From Stachybotrys elegans (taxonomy: Eukaryota; Ascomycota; Sordariomycetes; Hypocreales; Stachybotryaceae), in the NCBI GenBank assembly GCA_020746835.1, contig JAGPNK010000048.1:1-50786 (forward strand): 50,786 nucleotides of DNA, read 5' to 3'. The notes under the pieces were generated by a model. The model had not been told where the DNA came from and searched no databases. It saw nothing but the letters and a program-made list of their open reading frames with translations. Of the stretch, positions 10,719 to 23,035 are shown piece after piece (the stretch's first letter is position 1; each line of letters opens with the position of its first letter). The position numbers and the translations under genes were made by a program.

Positions 10719-12252
10719 ATGGGCTCCAGCTCTAAGAAGCGCCCACGCTTCGGCGCCACTGCCGATGAGAATCGCGCCGATTTTCCTTTCAAGGTGACTA
10801 TCGTCATCAATCCGCCTCCCATCGACCGTGACCGGCCCAAGGCCAAGAAGCAGAAGCGCGATGAGGCCGACGAGGAGAAGAAGGTCCAGATTCAGATCTC
10901 CCCTTTCGCCCCCGTCGGCAAGTTCAAGACGCATGAGACCATGAATCTACACTACACTGTCGAGCCGAGCTCTCAGTGGTTCGGGATGACGCGATACCAT
11001 AGCTTCATCCGTACGTCGCCCCTTGGCTGATCCCCCATCAACTCTCATCCTGCCGCCCCTTCCGCCTATCACCTCAACCTCGCTAGAGCTTTAGTTGTTA
11101 ACCGCCGCAGTCAATGGAACAAAGTACTGTAGCGAGGATTTCGTATACGTTGCCAATGACGCGACGATTGAGCGGCAGAAGGCAGCTGCAAACCCTGACG
11201 GTGTCCCTCAGGCCCGTAAGTCCGACGATGATTGGGTCGCACGTATCCTGGAGATTCGCGCCGCCGACGAGCATCATGTCTACGCTCGCGTTAACTGGAT
11301 GTACTCTCCCGACGAGCTGCCCAAGAACACGCTCGACGGCAAGCGCTCCGTCGAGGGTCGCCAGCCATACCATGGCCAGAACGAATTGATCGCGTCCAAC
11401 CACAGTAAGTCGCTCCACGCTCGCTCCACTTAGCACCCATATCAACAAAAAAACTCACTCGCGTTTAGTGGATGTCATCAACGTCGTCAGCGTGACCCAG
11501 CCGGCAAATGTCAATCATTGGATAGAGACCGATGACGATGAGGTTCAAGACGCGCTGTACTGGCGACAGGCTTTTGATTGCCGAAACTCACAGCTCTCTG
11601 TAAGTGCCATCCGGCCGACCCGGTTCCTATCTACCCCAGCGATGGGACGCTGATACTGATACCACTCAAGTCTGTTGAGCTCATCTGCAAGTGTGAAACC
11701 CCCGCGAACCCCGACAAGACGCTCATCGGCTGCACGAGCTCGACATGCGGGAAATGGCTGCACTATGAGTGCCTGCTCGACGGCCTGTTGATACGTGTGT
11801 ATGAGCAGCTGGGCACCACCAAGCCCCACATTACCCAGCAACCTCTTGTGAAGGAAGGGAAGGACGACGAGAAGGGCACCCGACCCCTCAGTCCGACGGA
11901 AACCAGGGGTGAAGATACCCAGCCGACAATCGATGTCCGAGGCGCCGAGGCGTCCAAGAACGTCTTGGTGAAGCAGGCGGATGGCGAGACACCCCGAACC
12001 ACCCAGACTCCGACCCCAGGACCCGTGGCCACCCCAGTCGAGACCCCATCGAAACCGGTTGTTGAGAAGAAGAGCCGAAAGAAGAAGAACTCGGATTACA
12101 AGCCCTATCAGGGGCTGTTTGAGGCCAGTCTCAAGATGAACGATGGCCCGACCATCTGGGAGATCAAGGACCTGAGAGAAAATGTCTCGGGAGGCGACAG
12201 GACTTGGACGGAACAGGCACGATGCTTGGTGTGCAGCGGGACCATCGAATAG
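10719..12252 (+). CDS. BAH-PHD chromatin reader protein (EPR-1-like, 432 aa, 4 exons)
   Basis: Exons 10719-11010, 11111-11404, 11469-11599 and 11671-12252 join in frame; donors are GTACGT, GTAAGT, GTAAGT and acceptors CAG, TAG, AAG. Residues about 92-225 form a bromo-adjacent homology domain (YHSFILNGTKY, then DFVYVAND, DDDWVARILEIR, VYARVNWMYSPDEL). Residues about 241-290 are a PHD finger with the Cys4-His-Cys3 spacing visible (CKCETPAN...IGCTSSTCGKWLHYECL). A Thr/Pro-rich linker, a basic KKSRKKKN patch and a C-terminal W-x-E-x-x-x-CLVC end follow. BAH followed by PHD is the architecture of plant EBS/SHL and of Neurospora EPR-1, which reads H3K27 methylation and mediates silencing; orthology here is inference. 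Acts in the nucleus. The long opposite-strand frame over it is a shadow. Confidence 0.85.
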
Positions 12253-13258
12253 AAGAATCAGGTGTAAACCTCCGCCTAAGCCGAGCCTTGCCGAGACAAG
12301 CCAGAGGGCAGCCAACTCAGCAAAGGGCATAACCGACGCCAGAAACGAGAAATTAATTCTTTCGCCCTCCCCTCCCAAAGGGGACGAAGCCCCCTGCGGT
12401 ATTGGAACGGAAGCTTCAGGCCGCCGACGACTGCCAAACCAGATTACCGCCAAAGATCTCATTTGAGGCGCCTGTATTGTTTACGGCGAACCTTGGAGGA
12501 TAGAGAGAATCTCTCTGAGCTCCGCTGTCGAGACGCTTCGGTTCATCGGGGCCAGCGTTAACCTCCACAGCCCACAGCAAGGAGAGATGTGGCCGAGCTG
12601 AAGAAGTCCGCAATGGTGGCCTGTTGTGAAGGGGCTGGTCTTGATCTTCTCTCAGCGGTATACTGTGGCTGGGCATTTGCGAGACCAGGCCACACACTTG
12701 CCACTGCTGTTGTCACACCTCCTGAGTACACCCTTTCCTTTCGCACGTCTTTCCTCATAGGGTTGAGGGTCAGCGTCATGCAGCTCGCTCGGCTGGACGG
12801 GGATAGCGGTAACCCCGATTTCCTTGACAATGACAGGGGAAGCGGCAGCATCACTCTTCTAGTTCTTATATTTCTTATGTCGATGTACAGAATGAGGCCA
12901 CCCGCTATTATTTCACTTGTTGCAATTGTTGCTGGGCTCCCAGCCTCTGTAAATACCCTTGAGATCCATAGATGGGCATACAACTAAGGCACGGCTCTTT
13001 AAGCCCCTGATTTTCAAGGCATTCCCATGTGTTGGGCTCCGCCAATTTGCATACCATGGAAACAATCCTTGGGAGGTCCGCTGCGATGCTCAAGATCTCC
13101 ATTGGTACAGTATTGAAGGCAGAAGTGGCCGCGACCAGGCGTATCTTTTTACCGACTGCATGAATCACCCTCACGGTGTGGTCAACGACATCTTTTAACG
13201 CGATATAGCTATCTGGGTTACTGAGTTTGCGCCTCTCCCGCTGCAAAACTCTTAAGTT
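12253..13258. other. Downstream spacer; several overlapping unassigned frames
   Basis: Open frames on both strands (12558-12983 minus, 12589-12987 plus, 12908-13246 minus) overlap and none has a recognisable domain. The minus-strand 112-residue frame at 12908-13246 looks the most protein-like, but I cannot assign it. Confidence 0.3.
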
Positions 13259-13513
13259 ATGAGCGAGTTTCTCGATGTTGCTGTTCCTTGGCTTACGTCT
13301 CAGCCTTGGGTTGACCGCTATGCTCTATATTTATCTCCTCCGATAGCAGAGACTAATGATTTCCAAGTAATAAGGACTATCTCTCGAGCTGAACTTTGTT
13401 TGACGGCGCCTGCACTCTTGTTGCCACATTGACTTCAACTCCGCAAATCGGGCTTTATGAATGCCTTACGAGGTGGGACTATCTACGAGGCTCTATTGGC
13501 TCTTTCGCAGTGA
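13259..13513 (+). pseudogene. Possible gene remnant, unknown, with in-frame TGA
   Basis: From ATG at 13259 a frame reads SEFLDVAVPWLTSQPWVDRY and continues to a TGA near 13430. The same frame then stays open and coding-like (MNALRGGTIYEALLALS) to a TGA near 13511. The TGA could be a mutated Arg or Trp codon in one ancestral frame. I do not recognise the family. The composition (Trp, Pro, Leu) is protein-like, but the evidence is the continuity alone. Confidence 0.3.
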
Positions 13514-15263
13514 CAATGGTCACATGTCAGCGAACATGCTGGGTGAGGTGACCAAGGTCGCCCTGTTCGCTTCAAAAAATAAGAGCGAGGCATGGCATTG
13601 TCCTCGTAGGGCCCATGTTGAATCGACCGTCCAGAATCAGGGATAACGGCCAAGATAATTGTAATCAGAGGATTTGCTTCCTCCCCGTCGAGAACGATCG
13701 CCTCCCGCTCAGTGCAGTCCATCCCCACCAGTCCTCCCAGAATATCAGCATTTCCCAATCTAAGCACTATAGCAAGCATTTTGGTTGCCTTCTTGGCCTT
13801 TGCGGCATTTATCTTGTTTCGGACGCCAGCCTACAAACAATTCCCCGAGCTAGGTAGCAATCAAGCCTCACCGCCCCATCTGCAGCATCAAGACCTCGAC
13901 GCGTTTACCTGCTCGAGACCCCTGACCCCGCGGTGGAGTCACACTGCTGCCAGGGCGGAAAACGCTATGCCATAGCGACAGGCGAGCGAATAGCACCCGC
14001 ATCACTCAGCCGAAAAGAGTGGGCTGCGCACTAAGTCCCAGTTTCAGTATTTCCCTGCCGTGGCACCCTGCTTCACGCCCAATTGGTGTACTTCATTGCC
14101 GATCGATGTCTGATATTCTTCTCGTACTTGGTGTGCCATTGTGGCCCCCTGAGACCTAAGTGGACGATGTGCTACGCTAAGTCTCTTCTGTCTGAGTTGG
14201 GCATGTGGAGAGGGTAAAGGAAGGAGGAGGTGGTTCAAGCCGATCGAGGCATACCCTAGTCTGCCTCATTCAGCCAAAGCAGATCCGGCCAACAAGCATG
14301 ATTAGCTGCTAATAATATGGTCCAACTAGCTCCCTCCTTGGAGAGGGCCGGAGCCTCGTCTGATCCTTGCCAAGACGTCGTCAGAGTCAATTATAGAGCA
14401 TACAGAAGCTACCCAAAAGCCTCTATATTCAGTCGAGATTTAGACCGATCCAGATTTTGTCTTTGTTCTTGAGACGTTGACCAATAACGAGAAAGCCGCC
14501 CATCTTCATGGTAATAGTCCGTGTAAAACCTTAGACCAAACAAATGCATTTCGGTGAACCAATCAAACATTTCGATGGTCGCGAGACCTGATTCCCGTCA
14601 AGCAGGGAAAACGATGCAAAGCTGTCCTCGACGCAAGGCCTAATCTTTAGTTCTAAACGATCATATGACAGCTTAAATGAGCAATTCAAATTATGCCCCA
14701 TGGTGCTTAGGACATTCTAGTTTCCTTCATATTGGCTGGTAACAGTTTATAGCATAGAGATCTGCACAGAGCCATACCTAAAGCAAGCTACCCTATCAAA
14801 GTCTATTGGCCATACGACATATCAGACTCTCCTCTGCAGGAGGGCCAGCTCGAAACAAGTATTGATCCTTTTGCGAATTTGGCACAAGTAGCTCAAAGCC
14901 TTGTCAGCCGGCAATCTTTGTCTAGGTCGTTTGCGCAGGATCACCACTTTGATGCCTTGACCGTCCCTCACTTGCCAGTGACACTTCCATACATGATACC
15001 TTGCAAAATGCATGGACCCATTGAATCCTCTGGGAACAGGCACGCTGACGACTGGCCAAGCTACAGGGGCCCAAGCCACAGGGACCGAGCCACAGGGACC
15101 AGAGCCTAAGGTGTGATGGCTGCGAACTCCTCATGAGCAATTCGCAACCCCTTTGCAGAAATGTAATCAGTTAGGATATATAATTACATGAAAGCAAAAG
15201 TTCCATAAGCATCTATATCAAGTTCCAATTTTATATAATCATATTTATGCCTAATTTTTCTGC
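13514..15263. other. Spacer, no gene seen
   Basis: Only short overlapping frames. One (13712-13975) has a hydrophobic 20-residue run but no context. A GGGACC-type short repetition occurs at about 15068-15105. Nothing is supported. Confidence 0.4.
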
Positions 15264-16260
15264 TTATTCATGTTCTCTGTGTTCCTCTTTCAGAAGGCAA
15301 AGAATGCAGAGCTTCCCAGTGATTTCCTGTCCCTTCCTAAAGTTTTCCGCGATGGCTCGGAAGGTGGTATTCCATCTACAAGCAATAACCAACCTTTCGG
15401 CATTGCCATTAACCGACTCGAAGAGGTCTTCCTGCATCCTTTTAAGAACAAGAAATATGGAGGACGTCTCCAAACGAGCAGCCTGCTGCGAGAATTCAGC
15501 TATCAATCCCGGCCACATTTTAGTTTTTCGGGAGAGCGAAGGTACACTCCAATCTTTGGTCAATATATACGTAATCAGATCCATGCGAAGTCGATTTCGT
15601 GTCTCCTCCAGCATCACTGATTATGAGGGATCAGTCTTTGTTCGTTGACATACTTCTAACCGTTCGGAAAAACGTACCTGCAATTTCCAACAACACCGAG
15701 AATTCGATAACATTAGCTGCTTCGAACTCCCTGGCCAGGTCCAAATAGGATCCTCCAAAGTTGAATGCAAGTGCAGACGTTGCCTCCGCAAAAACCTGCT
15801 GGTGACGGAAGAGACAGGCTGCCATCGTAATAGCCCATAACTCTTTCGAGCTTCTGATGACTTTGCAATCAAGCCAGACTTTAATAGCGAATGCAAGGGG
15901 TCTAGCCATGTCATATTTTTCACAAGCTCTTGCTACCTCAAGCAGCCGACTGGGTTCCAAGGTTGTTGGTACTTGGTCACTGTAGCCATGGATAACCTGC
16001 AAAATAATCTCCAGCGCGTCGGCGTTGTCCTCGGGGAGCTCAACCTCAGCAGATCCCTCTTGCAGTAATGCTTGACCCTCCTTGAATTTGGGTTGGAACA
16101 TTGTATTAAACGCCGGTGAGGCATTCCTGACCTGCTGCGAGTGGACTCTGAGTCTTCTTTGTTCTGAGCCAACGACGAAGACAAGGTCGCCGTCTGGGGC
16201 CAAGTCAAGGGATTGTCGAACTGTTGAATTGCTCGCTTGAGAAGTAGCAAAGGACATCAT
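15264..16260 (-). CDS. BTB/POZ domain protein (311 aa, 2 exons)
   Basis: ATG at 16260 (the next codon is also Met). Exon 1 is 16260-15678; the intron 15677-15617 (61 nt) has donor GTACGT and acceptor CAG; exon 2 is 15616-15264. Phases agree (583 + 353 nt = 312 codons). Residues about 18-125 form a fungal BTB fold: LDLAPDGDLVFVVG, then RLRVHSQQVRNASPAFNTMF, the short acidic VELPEDNADALEIILQVIHG, and CEKYDMARPLAFAIKVWL. The C-terminal half is helical with LFRHQQVFAEATSALAFNFGG, as in other fungal BTB proteins. The second exon supplies a helical tail of about 117 residues. Proposed role is protein-protein interaction; partner unknown. Isolated by spacers on both sides. Confidence 0.8.
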
Positions 16261-17165
16261 GATCGTTTCAATGATTATTGCTTATGCGGATCAGTAAATC
16301 CATGTCAGAGTGGAAATGGGATTGGCTTATATTTATTGACATAGAATAGATACTTTTACGAGCATTCCAGATGGCAGTCTTGACTATTTCTTTGTACTTT
16401 ATGCTATCACAAGTCAAATTCCACGGAATGGAATTTACGCTTTTTGGCTGAAGTAAACTTTAGCGGCGTAAACCTTCACCCCCTCTTTGCAGTCTCGACA
16501 ATGTTGCTCTGTGTGCGTTCTGTCCTAAATTCGTATACCTTGGGTGACATAGGCACGGTGAATTGTACAAGTGCAAATTGTGTCAGCCGTTCCTGCCCCA
16601 AACCTTCGTGTTCGTTCAACAAATTACCTCTACTAAACTTTAGGAAAATCGTAGTGCACCATGGAATATAACCACATGATTTTAAAGCAACTCCGGAAGA
16701 AATGGGCTTCATCGCTTCATTTTATTCAACACACAGTTTCTGAACCTCATCATGGATCTATTGATCACGCGACTCGTCTGCGAATATCGGAACCGCATCA
16801 GCTATTCGAATCAATCAGCTCTTAGATAAAGCTTGTTGGTGAGAGGCTTTATAGGCCGCATGAGCTGCGTATTCGATTTTAAGAAGTATAATCTGGCTTG
16901 ATCCATACCACAGCCGTTATCGAGACATTGATCACACGAACCGGCAAGCAGGAGGATCGCTTCCATGAACTGATGGAGGAAGCGCAGAGATTCAAGCGGG
17001 GTTTAGAGAAATTAAAAACAACATTCAAAGGGTTCTATGCCATAGCTGATGAGGACATTTACGTGGTGCGTATAATAGCGACATATTTCCATTGATTACA
17101 TGACCGAGGATAAACTTCGGAACAAGGCCATCTTCAACCCATCCATCTGTATATGAAAATTAGCT
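16261..17165. other. Spacer, no secure gene
   Basis: One plus-strand frame at 16898-17095 is strongly helical and charged (EDRFHELMEEAQRFKRGLEK) and may be a gene fragment, but it has no partner exons or recognisable family. The remainder shows nothing. Confidence 0.35.
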
Positions 17166-17391
<226 letters not shown>

Positions 17392-17429
17392 TACGGAAAC
17401 ATGAAAGCAAGGTAGACGTTACGACACAC

Positions 17430-17740
17430 CCGAGGCAGTAGTCATGGGACCGAAGACCCACTGGACCGGATCGTCCGGCGCGCGGTTCGGTCCAGGACCG
17501 ACGATCCTGAGCCAGCCCAGTCCCTGAGGTATATAGATGGGAGGATTCTGCGTAGTACGCCTAACTAGGAGCCTACCAGCTGTCAATACAACTTGGTTAC
17601 ACTCTTACCTTTGGTAGACAGCACATTACTAGATGTAACGCCACGACCGACCCTGTGACATAAACCCGACTCAGCCCTTTGGGACCTCAATTACCGATCA
17701 CATTCACCTACCCTACGTTCAGGATAGGCCGATCGTTACA
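17430..17740 (+). mobile_element. LTR-like fragment (retrotransposon, copy 1)
   Basis: This stretch shares with 45660-45949 a TATATAGATGGGA-GATTCT block (TATA-like) and then CTACCAGCT and TCAATACAACTTGGTTAC, and both end in GTTACA, the usual ...ACA 3' terminus of an LTR. The two copies have the same order and similar spacing but are diverged elsewhere. No internal retroelement genes flank it, so it is probably a solo or truncated LTR. The 5' end is not defined; the microsatellite ends about 40 bp upstream. Confidence 0.55.
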
Positions 17741-18313
17741 TCTATTATGAAGTTACTCAAAGTTATCTGTGACCTGACGCGTCTAGGACTTGACAGCTCT
17801 TTTCCGACCCAGGATGTTTGTCTATAGAGCCCAGTGATGAATTTTCTATATGCAATATCAACATATCGATGTAAACGAATGTAAGAAGGATTCATTACTA
17901 CAAACGCCTTTACTTCATTGCTTTATACTTCACATATAAAGTACGCCAAAAAGGGGGTTAATATATTCGGCCTGGTCATATTGGCAAGCACTGATAATCC
18001 CCCCCTAAACATGTCGCGCAAAGACACTCTCAACATTGGATGCTAAAACGGATGCTTTTGAAGCTTTTTTGACACTTCAAGTTTAGTAAAGCTTTCATAT
18101 CATAGCCTCGGACAAGGCCCTCATAGCCTTTGGTAACATTATAATTCTAGATATGCATAGTATCGATTCTGAATAATAAGATTCAATCCTCAACCTTCGA
18201 GGAAAAGTACAGGCAATCTATGGGCACTCCCAGATCAATCTATTTAGTGTAACTTCGCAACACTGTTAGGTCAAGCACTCAATTATCATGGCTAGTCCCC
18301 CTCTGAACCATCC
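17741..18313. other. AT-rich spacer, no gene seen
   Basis: No frame of note; AT-rich sequence between the LTR-like fragment and the 3' end of the propeller-like gene. Confidence 0.5.
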
Positions 18314-19596
18314 TCAATTATACGACGGCCCTGGCCTCTCAACCGGGTAGAGCTGGCACCTAAACCAGGGGGAGCGTCCATCTAAGGTCTGAATGGTGTA
18401 GAGTCGGCCCCCGATCTGAAGAGCGGCTCCTAGCTTTGCGTTGTCATAGGGTGACTCTTGCCTGGGAGAATAGAAGGCCAGGCTGCCCGCTGCAGGGAGG
18501 CTACTAGGGAACCCAACGTGTCTGATCATGTGCCACTCGTCAGGTGTAGACGGCGTACGGACAAAGTGGAAGACGCCTCCCGCGGCTGAGGGCACAAGGA
18601 AATCTAGCTGACCATGCTGGGGTTTTCTTTGAAGGAGTACGGGGTTACCTGTTACCTCCCCGGGGTGGTGGATTTTTTTTGTGATATTGCCCTTCCAGCC
18701 ACTAGTAGGAGAAGAGTACGATCGGCATGTTGGATCCGTAAAAGGTCCCTCCACTGAGTGTAGTCTGCCTTGTGCGATGCAAACGGCGACAATGTCGACC
18801 TGCCAATTGTTTACGGAGCCGAAGAAGCCAAATGAGGCGCTCTTGCTCGTATCGAGCGCCACGATAGTGACGGCAGAGATAATACCTAAATGTGTAGCCA
18901 CGTGTTCGACCGGCTCCCATTCTGTTTTGGTCTTATCTGAGCAGTAGGGCGTGCTCTGGATCTTAGGTCCGGTAGTAGAAGTGTGCAGCAGACCACCCGA
19001 CTGGCTAGGGACAACCAAGCTGTATCTATGCGGCTTAGTGTAGGAGCCGTACGAGACCTCCAGGGTTGTAGCAACACAGGGTGTGCCACTGACACGGTAT
19101 GTGGCCAAGGGGGGGACAAGTCTGCGACAAATGAGGCGGGTCCCTTCGCGTCTTCCTGGCTAGCGGATCGACTGAAGCTATACAAATTCCCGTTGGCGAT
19201 GCAAAACACATCTAGCCGCTTGTTGTGTTTATCCTCGTGTAGGGCGATTCCAGAGATGGATGAACTATCAAGAGGTGTCTCTGGAAAGGGGCGGGGACTG
19301 GACCAAGGCTTGGAAACGTGGTCGTGTACACGCTTGAAAGAGAAGAGGCCGTCAGGACCCGCAGCGACCACCTCCTCCGAATTTGTCATGGCGAATTGCC
19401 CGATAACCGGATAGCACGGGGGCCACGAAGATACGTTCAGTGTTGTGACGCGAATAGGGCCGGACGGCAGAGCGACAGTAGGTTCTCGTACCGACGATTG
19501 ACGCGGCGTCACCACAGTTCCTCTGAACGTTCCGCTCTCGGATGTGGTCGGGGTCAGAGCCAAGCTCCAGATCGAGGAGGCCGTAGAGGGATCCAT
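18314..19596 (-). pseudogene. Propeller/lectin-like gene with a frameshift in a C7 run
   Basis: Two minus-strand frames (19596-18886 and 19108-18314) make one protein interrupted by a single-base slip. The protein sense leaves the first frame at about 19100-19115, exactly at seven consecutive C (minus strand), and continues in the second frame as LATYRVSGTPCVA. Together they would be about 425 residues of repeated beta-rich blades (LDVFCIANGNLYSFSR, HRYSLVVPSQSGGLLHTST, VDIVAVCIAQGRLHSVEG, LDFLVPSAAGGVFHFVRTP, GAALQIGGRLYTIQTLDG), each ending in G-x-L/V-(Y/H)-x-(F/V). That pattern suggests a beta-propeller, as in fungal lectins. No signal peptide is evident at the ATG used; in-frame coding may extend upstream (reading AFAYTPGNK before the Met). 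The break may be real or a homopolymer sequencing error. Confidence 0.55.
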
Positions 19597-20471
19597 CTTG
19601 TTTCCCGGGGTATATGCGAAAGCTTGAATGGTGGGGTGACAAGGCGTTGATTGTAGGGGAGGAGCTGGACGTGGTCTGCATTCCTCCTTTCGTCCGGGCA
19701 GCAGGTAGCAGGTCGCTATGTCATGGACGATTGGTTATTCATGTTTCATTGTTGTGGGTTCTGATATCTGTAGTTAAGACAACCTCTCAGCGTAGTTAAG
19801 ATTGTTTCCTGCAGAAAATCATCAGCGGTGGTAGTGGGTGGAAGTTAATAGAAGGTTGAACCACGAGGCAAAGGAATCGGTACCCCCTCTTAGCGGAGGA
19901 AGCCGTGGCATTTAATACAAACAGAAGCACTAGATGACGGCCAAGATTCACAGCAGGACATAGCTGAGCCCGAGAGATTTAAACCCTGTTCATACGTTGT
20001 GAGTACGAACTGAAAACCGCGGCGATAAGGTTCCTACCTATGTATATTCATCGGAATCTGTCGAAGCGGGGGAAAATATCTAGCCCTGCTGATAGCTTAG
20101 CGCCACCATTCTGAAGGAGGCTCCCTGACTTGCACACGCCTTCCTTGTACATGAACAAGACGGATCCTCTCTGCCCCCAATCGTCAAAGCTTTACAAGCC
20201 ACAGAAGGAATGGAATGGGCTACCGGAGGGGAAACCCGTATCGATATAAATATCAGCTCGTCCGCTCTCTACTTTCTGGAAGGGCTAGCGAGCCAACCAA
20301 ACGTACTCACATTAATACGAAAAGCATAATCCCTAGGAATGTACTATACGTATACTTCTTGTAAGTTGAATAATTTGTCACATTCTTCGGTGGATTGCCC
20401 ATTCCGGAAGCAGTTGGGGCAATAAACCATTGAACTTTGAAGGTGATGAAGTAGGTAGGTGTGCATGCATG
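19597..20471. other. Spacer upstream of the propeller-like gene
   Basis: Probable promoter and 5' leader of the minus-strand gene, otherwise no gene seen. Coding may extend into it by 100 bases (see neighbouring entry). Confidence 0.4.
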
Positions 20472-20638
20472 TGGGATTTCCCGATCTTGTACCCCAACGG
20501 GATACAGACCCACGACTTCGAAGAGGCTCCCTCTGACGATAAAGACGACATCAAATCAATAGATGACAGTTGGCAGCAAAATTAGATTGGGAAAAGCTCA
20601 AGGCTTGTGGCTGCGGTGATGCTGATGTCACGGTCAGA
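20472..20638 (-). repeat. Dispersed repeat, copy 1 (inverted)
   Basis: Reverse complement of the sequences at 23140-23320 and 27661-27846. Shared blocks are CATCAGCATCACCGCAGCCA, ATCTATTGATTTGAT, TCGTCAGAGGGAGCCTC and CGGGAAATCC. It lacks the TTGCGGTATGTGGCTG end seen in the other two copies. Confidence 0.8.
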
Positions 20639-20924
20639 GGAGAAGGCTTGTTCCGGAGGACTGGGTCGAGGCGATGAGGTGATATCAAGGCTTTCGATGA
20701 CGGCCGCTGGATAGCTTTTGGCAGGTGACTCGATTAAAGTTGGAGAGAAAACTTTGCCGAGAGTTGTCGAGCTTTATGTCAATCTGTTGGGTCTCGGATG
20801 CCAATACGCCCTGCTTAGAATGTGGCTAGAGTCAAGGCTCTCTTCTACTTGGTTCTTAGCCGCTTCTGTCTGTGTAGTATCTCCAACCACTTATTAATCA
20901 CTTCCAAGAAGGGGAGAGCGCAAG

Positions 20925-23010
20925 TTATAGACTACCTGCTGTATGATTTTGACGACAGTAAGAACAGAAGGACGTATTCCTTTCCCAAAACGACTCCTCG
21001 TGCTCCTCGTTGCAATCAGAGTCAGAGCACCCCGAGGCTGTAGTTCCAGAGAGTTCCATATCATCATACTCTTTCTCCAATCGCCACTTATCTTCACATG
21101 TCCAGTCTCCTTGAACTCTCAAAAGTCCTGACACAGCAAGGTGGTTCCTGGCTTCGGCTAGCTTGATAGCACCGAGGTATTGCCATTGGCCAGTGCCTGA
21201 GATCTTAGCGCAAGAACGCAGAAGAAGTTGGATCATATCTAGTCGGCCATGTTCAGCAGCCCCTTTTAATGCTGTCCGTCCATAGCGCCTGCATCTATGT
21301 GAGTGGATGTTGGCAGGGTTGTCTTGATCGAGGAGCCTCCTTGCAAGTTCAAGGTTTCCATATATCGCAGCATACTGCAATACCGTAGCCCCTTCATATC
21401 CTTTCGGCCTAGCATTCACATCTGCCCCAGAGTCAAGCAGATACGATACCATTGGCCATTCTTTGCGCATTGCTGCCCATTGGAGGCAAGTAGAGCTTTC
21501 AATGTCAGGACGATCATTTACACCATAGCCGTACCGTAAAAGCAAACGAACCATGTCTAGGTTGCCCATTGCCACTGCCAATAGTAGAGGGCTTGGCAGC
21601 CAGAGTTGCTGTTGTAGCTCTTGGCTAAGCTGCTGTATGCCTTCGGTGAGAAATTTATCCATAAGCTCCAGAGCATGGTGTTCGATTGTACAAAGCAGTA
21701 CGAACAGGTCGGGACGGAGGAGGCAAGAATACGTGAGTCGCCAGGGAGGATCTTGTCTAAAGGCCACAGTGGCAACAGCCAACGGCGACACCAGAATAGT
21801 ACCATTTGTCCCCCAGAAGCATGGTCTCAGGAGTGAATCGCGTCTCAGCAGCGATACTGATTGCTTTTCGAACTTCGCAAGGCGGTCTCGGTTGGAGCAG
21901 TCTTGGACAAAGTAGCGTCGGTCGAAATAGAGATAGCACACATTTGATGGAGTAATGTAAGAAAGAAGCAGCTTGACTTGGGGGCCAGAATCCCCACGGA
22001 GCATCGCCAATGCAAGGGCAGTAGCCTCGAGGGCATCTGTAGCTTGGTGGCCGGTACGAGTGCTCAGGATAGCCTCGAGGCGCTGGGTAGTCTGTATGCA
22101 GCCAGTCCTTGAGATGTGCTGCGACATAGCACAAACAAGCCCGCTTTCATAGACATTGGTCGAGTGAGAAGTAGCCCATTGTATCAATGCCTCGCTTCCT
22201 ATACCAAATGCCCATTCAAGGCAAGTGGCGCCGTTAGGAAATCGTGCCTGAGGATCAGCACCATGCTCGTCGAGTAGTGACAGAATATCCAGTGCCTCGC
22301 TGTGGATTCTCTGCCAGCTTCCCTATGGCCGAAGCTGTTCATGGCGAGAAAAAGCTCGTCGCCCTCCAAGACTGCACCAGCATGAAGGAGGGTCCTGATA
22401 ATATTTTTACGACGGAAGGAACAAGCAACTTGAAGACATATCCGGTTTCCAATAAGTGTCAACGCTTGTTCTCTTTCGTTGGGCGATGCATCAGCTGCTA
22501 GAGCTAAGTTAATAAGGTGGATGTTTCTGGAATATGCTCCAAGAATCAATTCCCCTCCTGTTAGAGCTGCACCAGCACGAAGCAAAATTGCGCTGGATTC
22601 GGCGGCGGATTGACAATTTTTAGGGCTGTCGTAACCATTCACAGGTCCCGGGCCGCCGATTCTCACAGCTGTATGTAAAGCAGTGCCACATGAATTGAAT
22701 TCTGCTCTACCGAGTCTTCCCACAGTTGCATTAAGTTTCTGCGGGTCGGGCTGCGAATGCACATTGGCTTCGGCTGAAATAAGTTTCTTCAGAACTTCGT
22801 TTTGGCCAAAGACAACAGCGGCATGAAGTGCAAATTCACCGTGCTCTCCTCTCAAAGCACCATGGTCCAGCAGCAGCTGGCAGCTTGCGAGATGTCCCAT
22901 GGTAACAGCAACGAGTAGGGGCGAGATTCCTCTGGAGTTGACAGACTGAACCTCAAGACAGCTTCGATGAGCCAGGAGAGTACCCTGGTGTGATCCCGTG
23001 TGTCGCTATA
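20925..23010 (-). pseudogene. Ankyrin-repeat protein gene with frameshift and missing 5' end
   Basis: The frame from about 23010 to 22312 reads LLAHRSCLEV, SPLLVAVTMGHLASCQLLLDHGA, then FALHAAVVFGQNEVLKKLISAEAN and GTALHTAVRIGG. Around 22300-22312 the sense shifts to another frame that reads LSLLDEHGADPQARFPNGAT, and this frame runs to 20925. The 3' part holds further ankyrin units (SPLLLAVAMGNLDMVRLLLR, TCLQWAAMRKEWPMVSYLLD, TVLQYAAIYGNLELARRLLD, TALKGAAEHGRLDMIQLLLR) and an acidic Cys-containing tail. In total about 690 residues are covered. Upstream of 23010 the frame hits a TAG and the sequence passes into dispersed-repeat DNA, so no proper start is visible. Ankyrin repeats mediate protein binding. 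The break is seen directly; whether the allele is dead is inference. Confidence 0.7.
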
Positions 23011-23035
23011 GCTGCCACGTCCGAAGGCCTCATTG

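Noticed and set aside
11545..12462. Long minus-strand frame (305 codons) over the BAH-PHD gene
   Set aside because: Lies antisense to well-supported exons 3-4 and has no domain; a GC-rich shadow.
12558..13246. Three overlapping frames as a real gene
   Set aside because: No recognisable domain, competing strands, no convincing splice joins; left unassigned.
13712..13975. Possible small membrane protein
   Set aside because: One hydrophobic run only; overlapping frames of similar length on both strands and no supporting context.
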